This document shows, one piece after another, positions 5,474 to 8,530 of a stretch of 8,530 nt of DNA. Under the pieces are notes generated by a model, which was given only the letters and a program-made list of their open reading frames with translations, was not told the DNA's origin and did not search any database. This stretch comes from Paracoccaceae bacterium (lineage in GTDB: Bacteria > Pseudomonadota > Alphaproteobacteria > Rhodobacterales > Rhodobacteraceae): contig JALORM010000058.1 of assembly GCA_025458985.1 (NCBI GenBank), positions 1 through 8,530 of the forward strand, written 5' to 3'. The first letter of the stretch is position 1, and the number at the start of each line of letters is the position of its first letter. Both the position numbers and the translations under genes were made by a program.

Positions 5474-6534
5474 CGCCGCTCGGCCGGCTTCTGGCCCGCC
5501 GCATCGCCGCGACCGGCCCCATCGGCATCGCCGACTACATGGCCGAATGCCTGCTGCACCCGGCGCATGGCTACTACGCGACCCGCGATCCGCTGGGGGC
5601 GGCGGGCGACTTCACCACCGCGCCCGAGATCAGTCAGATGTTCGGCGAGTGCCTGGGCCTCTGCCTGGTGCAGGCCTGGATGGACCAGGGCGCGCCGTCG
5701 CCGGTGGTGCTGGCCGAGCTCGGCCCCGGGCGGGGGACGCTGATGGCCGACCTGCTGCGCGCGGCGCGCGTGGTGCCGGCGTTCGGCACCGCGGCCGGCG
5801 TGCATCTGGTCGAAGCCTCGCCCGTGCTGCGCGCCCGGCAGGCGCAGGCGCTGGCCGGGCATGACCCGGTCTGGCACGACACCATCGCGACGCTTCCCGA
5901 GGCGCCGCTGTTCCTGATCGCCAACGAGTTCTTCGACGCCCTGCCGATCCGCCAGTTCCAGCGGGACGCGGCGGGCTGGCGCGAGCGGCAGGTGGCGCTG
6001 GACGCGGAAGGCCGGCTGGCCTTCGCACTTTCGGCACCCACACCGCTGGCCGCTCTCGACCACCGGCTTGGCGATACCGCGCCTGGCGATGTGGTCGAGC
6101 TGTGTCCCGCCGCGCAGCCGGTCACGGCCGAGATCGGCCGCCGAATTGCGGCGCGCGGCGGGGCCGCCCTGATCGTCGACTACGGCGGCTGGCGGTCGCG
6201 GGGCGACACGCTCCAGGCGGTGCGCGGCCACGCCTTCGACGACCCTCTTGCCCACCCGGGCGAGGCGGACCTGACCGCGCATGTCGATTTCGAGGCACTG
6301 GCGCGGGCCGCGGCCCCGGCCGCGCACAGCGCGCTCGTCCCCCAGGGCGTTCTGCTCGACCGGCTGGGCATCGCGCATCGAGCAGAGCGGCTGGCCCGGA
6401 CCCTGTCGGGTGGGGCGCTTGCTGCGCATCAGGCCGCGCTCCGCCGCTTGACCCACCCCGAGGAAATGGGGAGGGTCTTCCAGTCGCTTGCGCTGTTTCC
6501 TGCAGGCGGCCCTGTTCCGCCCGCCTACGCATGA
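5470..6534 (+). CDS. midA: SAM-dependent methyltransferase, MidA/NDUFAF7 family
   Basis: A 354-residue class I methyltransferase of the COG1565 family. Motifs in order are [20 protein letters not shown] (24-43), [15 protein letters not shown] (46-60), the SAM-binding loop ELGPGRGTL (83-91), [14 protein letters not shown] (111-124), [14 protein letters not shown] (150-163), IVDYGG (235-240) and [11 protein letters not shown] (264-274). The human homologue NDUFAF7 symmetrically dimethylates an arginine of the complex I subunit NDUFS2 early in assembly; Dictyostelium MidA is also needed for complex I. The bacterial target is inferred, not shown. The ATG at 5470 overlaps the lgt stop and has no good ribosome binding site, so translation probably depends on coupling. 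The frame stays open upstream as far as 4069, but that part is an artefact of high GC because it would overlap lgt entirely. Confidence 0.92.
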   Translation: MTPLGRLLARRIAATGPIGIADYMAECLLHPAHGYYATRDPLGAAGDFTTAPEISQMFGECLGLCLVQAWMDQGAPSPVVLAELGPGRGTLMADLLRAARVVPAFGTAAGVHLVEASPVLRARQAQALAGHDPVWHDTIATLPEAPLFLIANEFFDALPIRQFQRDAAGWRERQVALDAEGRLAFALSAPTPLAALDHRLGDTAPGDVVELCPAAQPVTAEIGRRIAARGGAALIVDYGGWRSRGDTLQAVRGHAFDDPLAHPGEADLTAHVDFEALARAAAPAAHSALVPQGVLLDRLGIAHRAERLARTLSGGALAAHQAALRRLTHPEEMGRVFQSLALFPAGGPVPPAYA

Positions 6535-7289
6535 GCCTCGAGATCCTGACCGTATCCGCCCTGTCGCCGATGACCCACGGGTTCTTCACCCGGCTGGGCG
6601 GGGCGTCTTCCGGCATCTTTGCAGGCCTGAACTGCGGCGCGGGCTCGTCCGACCTGGCCGAATGCGTCACCATCAACCGTGCCCGGGCCGCCGAGGCGCT
6701 GGGGGTTGAGCCCGGCGCGCTGGTCACGGTGCATCAGGTGCATTCGGCAGTCGCCGTCGAGGTGACAGGCCCGTTTGCCGGCGCCGCGCCGAAGGCCGAC
6801 GGGTTGGTGACCGCAACGCCGGGGATCGCGCTGGGCGTGCTGACCGCCGACTGCCAGCCCGTGCTGTTCGCCGATCCCGCAGCGCGGGTGGTCGGGGCCG
6901 CCCATGCCGGCTGGAAGGGCGCGCTTGCCGGCGTGCTGGAGGCGACGGTCGACGCGATGGAGCGGCTGGGTGCCGCACGCGCCCGCATCAGCGCGGTGAT
7001 CGGCCCCACGATCAGCCAGCGCGCCTACGAGGTCGGACCCGAGTTCTTCGAGACCTTCGTGGCCGAGGATCCCGCCTCGGTCCGCTATTTCGCCGCCGGC
7101 ACCGGTGACCGGATGCAGTTCGACCTTCCGGGCTACGGGCTTCACCGCCTGCGCGAAGCCGGCGTGGCCCATGCCGAGTGGACGCGCCACTGCACCTATT
7201 CGGACCCGGTCCACTTCTATTCCTACCGCCGCAGCGTCCACGAGGCCGAGGCCGATTACGGCCGGCTTCTGTCGGCGATTCGCCTCTGA
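6531..7289 (+). CDS. pgeF: Peptidoglycan editing factor PgeF (YfiH family)
   Basis: A 252-residue protein of the multicopper-oxidase-like laccase/YfiH family (DUF152). The metal-binding residues His71 (VTVHQVHSA), Cys108 (LTADCQPV) and His125 (GAAHAGWKG) are intact and nearly superimpose on the E. coli numbering. Other hallmarks are HGFFTRLGGASSGIFAGLN (16-34), the polypeptide break PKADGLVT (87-94), VIGPTISQRAYEVG (156-169) and CTYSDPVHFYSYRR (221-234). In E. coli PgeF corrects peptidoglycan precursors carrying L-serine in place of L-alanine; other homologues have purine nucleosidase or polyphenol oxidase activity. The start overlaps the midA stop (ATGA, 6531-6534) without a Shine-Dalgarno sequence, so it appears coupled. 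It ends the lgt operon. Neighbours in envelope biogenesis support the peptidoglycan role. Confidence 0.94.
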   Translation: MSLEILTVSALSPMTHGFFTRLGGASSGIFAGLNCGAGSSDLAECVTINRARAAEALGVEPGALVTVHQVHSAVAVEVTGPFAGAAPKADGLVTATPGIALGVLTADCQPVLFADPAARVVGAAHAGWKGALAGVLEATVDAMERLGAARARISAVIGPTISQRAYEVGPEFFETFVAEDPASVRYFAAGTGDRMQFDLPGYGLHRLREAGVAHAEWTRHCTYSDPVHFYSYRRSVHEAEADYGRLLSAIRL

Positions 7290-7555
7290 CAGGTCTTGCG
7301 GGGGCGAGATCGGGTCCGAAGTCGGGCCCCGCGCCTGCGACGACGCATCGCCGGGCGCCGGCTGCCCCGGCCCCGTCAAGGTTATGAAATCCTTAACATT
7401 TGCGCCGTCACCCCGGGAGGACACGGCAAAACTGACCCCACATTCAACCTTGAGGTGAGTCCTCTTGCCATTTTCACGCCACAATTGAGCGAGACGGTGG
7501 CGGCATCGTGGCAAGGGCCAGAAGGCCGGGCCGCAAGGCAGGGGAGTCGGACCCG
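7290..7555. other. Intergenic region downstream of pgeF with AT-rich core
   Basis: There is no convincing protein gene here. The first 85 bases are GC-rich and include overlapping hairpins (GCCGG-GCG-CCGGC at 7350-7362; alternative stem 7350-7355 with 7366-7371) that may help end the lgt operon transcript, but no T-run follows. From about 7378 to 7490 composition becomes AT-rich and promoter-like, with a CtrA-like box (7382-7397) and a short stem GCCGT/ACGGC (7404-7408 with 7423-7427). This part could be a leader or small RNA for the 31-codon ORF at 7556. Confidence 0.4.
7382..7397 (+). promoter_or_regulatory. Possible CtrA-binding box
   Basis: TTAT, seven bases (GAAATCC), then TTAAC. The alphaproteobacterial CtrA consensus is TTAA-N7-TTAA(C), so spacing is exact and 7 of 8 core bases match. 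It lies in the AT-rich part of the gap after pgeF, about 160 bases upstream of a small ORF. Confidence 0.3.
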
Positions 7556-7651
7556 ATGAAGACCAATCGCCGCTGGATGCTGTGGTTCCTCGACGCAAGC
7601 CTCGCGGCCGTCGTCGCCCCGACCGGCCGCCGCCGCCCCGAAGGTCTCTGA
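7556..7651 (+). CDS. Possible 31-residue small protein
   Basis: A short ORF, ATG at 7556 and TGA at 7649-7651, with GGGGAG 9 bases upstream. The product begins MKTNRRWMLWFLDASLAAVV and ends APTGRRRPEGL: a basic start, a hydrophobic segment (about 7-21, with two Trp) and an Arg-rich tail, consistent with a tiny membrane-associated peptide. I do not recognise it. It stands alone between pgeF and the convergent lrp gene (21-base gap). It could also be a leader peptide or chance; the ribosome binding site and the AT-rich upstream region are the arguments in favour. Confidence 0.35.
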   Translation: MKTNRRWMLWFLDASLAAVVAPTGRRRPEGL

Positions 7652-7672
7652 CCTCGGCTTCCCGCGGCCGCC

Positions 7673-8173
7673 TCAGGCGGTGCGGCGCAGCCGTTCCTCC
7701 AGCACCTCGAACGACACGCCCGGTTCGTCCTTGGCGCAGCGGATCACCAGCGACGTCTTGACGCTGGCCACGTGGTCGGCGCGCAGGAGGATCTCGGTCA
7801 GGAAGGTCTGGAAGGTCGACAGGTCCGGCGCGGCGCATTTCAGGATGAAGTCGATCTCGCCGTTCAGCATGTGGCACTCGCGGACAAGGGGCCACGAGCG
7901 GCACTTTGCCTCGAAGGCCGACAGCGCGGCCTCGGACTGCTGGTCGAGCCCGACCATCGCGAAGACCTGCACCTCGAAACCCAGCTCGCGCGGGTCGACA
8001 TCGGCATGGTAGCCACGGATGAACCCAGCCTCTTCCAGCGTCCGCACCCGGCGCAGGCAGGGCGGGGCCGAGATGCCGACGCGGCGGGCAAGCTCGACGT
8101 TGGTCATCCGGCCATCGGCCTGAAGCTCGGCCAGGATCTTCCGGTCGATTTCGTCGAGTTTCGTCCCCGGCAT
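7673..8173 (-). CDS. lrp: Lrp/AsnC-family transcriptional regulator, Lrp type
   Basis: A 166-residue regulator. Residues 5-19 (KLDEIDRKILAELQA) and MTNVELARRVGISAPPCLRRVRTLEEAGFIRGY (23-55) form the AsnC-type winged helix-turn-helix. About 66-148 form the RAM ligand-binding domain (VQVFAMVGLD, VRECHMLNGEIDFILKCAAPDLSTFQTFL). The match to enterobacterial Lrp is good in the HTH and around ECHxxxGxxDxxLK, so it may sense leucine or another amino acid and act as an oligomer. I chose the ATG at 8171-8173, preceded by a G-rich ribosome binding site; the frame stays open to 8260, but that extension covers the promoter. It is divergent from trxB and preceded by a nested inverted repeat, suggesting autoregulation. 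Whether it is a global or local regulator is unknown. Confidence 0.9.
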   Translation of the reverse strand: MPGTKLDEIDRKILAELQADGRMTNVELARRVGISAPPCLRRVRTLEEAGFIRGYHADVDPRELGFEVQVFAMVGLDQQSEAALSAFEAKCRSWPLVRECHMLNGEIDFILKCAAPDLSTFQTFLTEILLRADHVASVKTSLVIRCAKDEPGVSFEVLEERLRRTA

Positions 8174-8189
8174 GGAGCCCCCCAGCTGA

Positions 8190-8530
<341 letters not shown>

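Noticed and set aside
5284..6456. Reverse-strand open frame of 390 codons opposite lgt/midA
   Set aside because: Low-complexity Arg/Gly-rich translation over two firmly identified genes, with no recognisable motif or ribosome binding site.
7350..7371. Intrinsic terminator after pgeF
   Set aside because: Hairpins are possible, but no T-run follows and alternative pairings compete, so it is noted only within the intergenic entry.
6525..7904. Reverse-strand open frame of 459 codons opposite pgeF and into lrp
   Set aside because: It overlaps pgeF, the intergenic region and the end of lrp in another frame, and the composition is antisense-like.

Overview
The window reads as chromosomal DNA of a GC-rich alphaproteobacterium, most likely of the Rhodobacteraceae (Rhodobacter/Paracoccus type). 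The grounds are uniformly high third-position GC, many ATGA/GTGA/TGATG start-stop overlaps, and a housekeeping set (thrS, lgt-midA-pgeF, lrp, trxB) with typical alphaproteobacterial sequences. I see no insertion sequence, CRISPR array, rRNA or tRNA gene.

Left end (1-431): the first codons of thrS run leftward off the edge, with a consensus -35 box upstream. Next (432-2868) come three alpha/beta hydrolase genes in one rightward unit. They overlap at TGATG and GTGA junctions, so they are almost certainly co-transcribed and translationally coupled. The first has a normal GxSxG elbow, the second is membrane anchored with an AxSxG elbow, and the third has glycine where the nucleophile should be.

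Middle (2906-4026): a small helical protein of unknown function is transcribed leftward, divergently from a regulator with an XRE-type helix-turn-helix and a C-terminal domain resembling LexA/CI (S24) peptidases but lacking the Ser-Lys dyad. The 143-base region between them is strikingly AT-rich for this window and holds a promoter and short palindromes.

Right centre (4170-7289): a leftward BMFP/UbiK-family gene is divergent from the rightward lgt-midA-pgeF operon. Its genes join by ATGA overlaps and encode prolipoprotein diacylglyceryl transferase, a MidA/NDUFAF7-type methyltransferase and the peptidoglycan-editing factor PgeF. The lgt start may be nearly leaderless.

Right end (7290-8530): a 383-base gap holds an AT-rich stretch with a CtrA-like box and a 31-codon ORF with a ribosome binding site. 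Then come a leftward Lrp-type regulator and the divergent start of trxB, the same neighbour pair as in E. coli. The lrp promoter is overlapped by a nested inverted repeat that looks like an autoregulatory operator.

The most interesting points are the nucleophile-less third hydrolase, the degenerate S24-like regulator with its divergent partner, and the nested palindrome in front of lrp. None of these amounts to a demonstrated new system.
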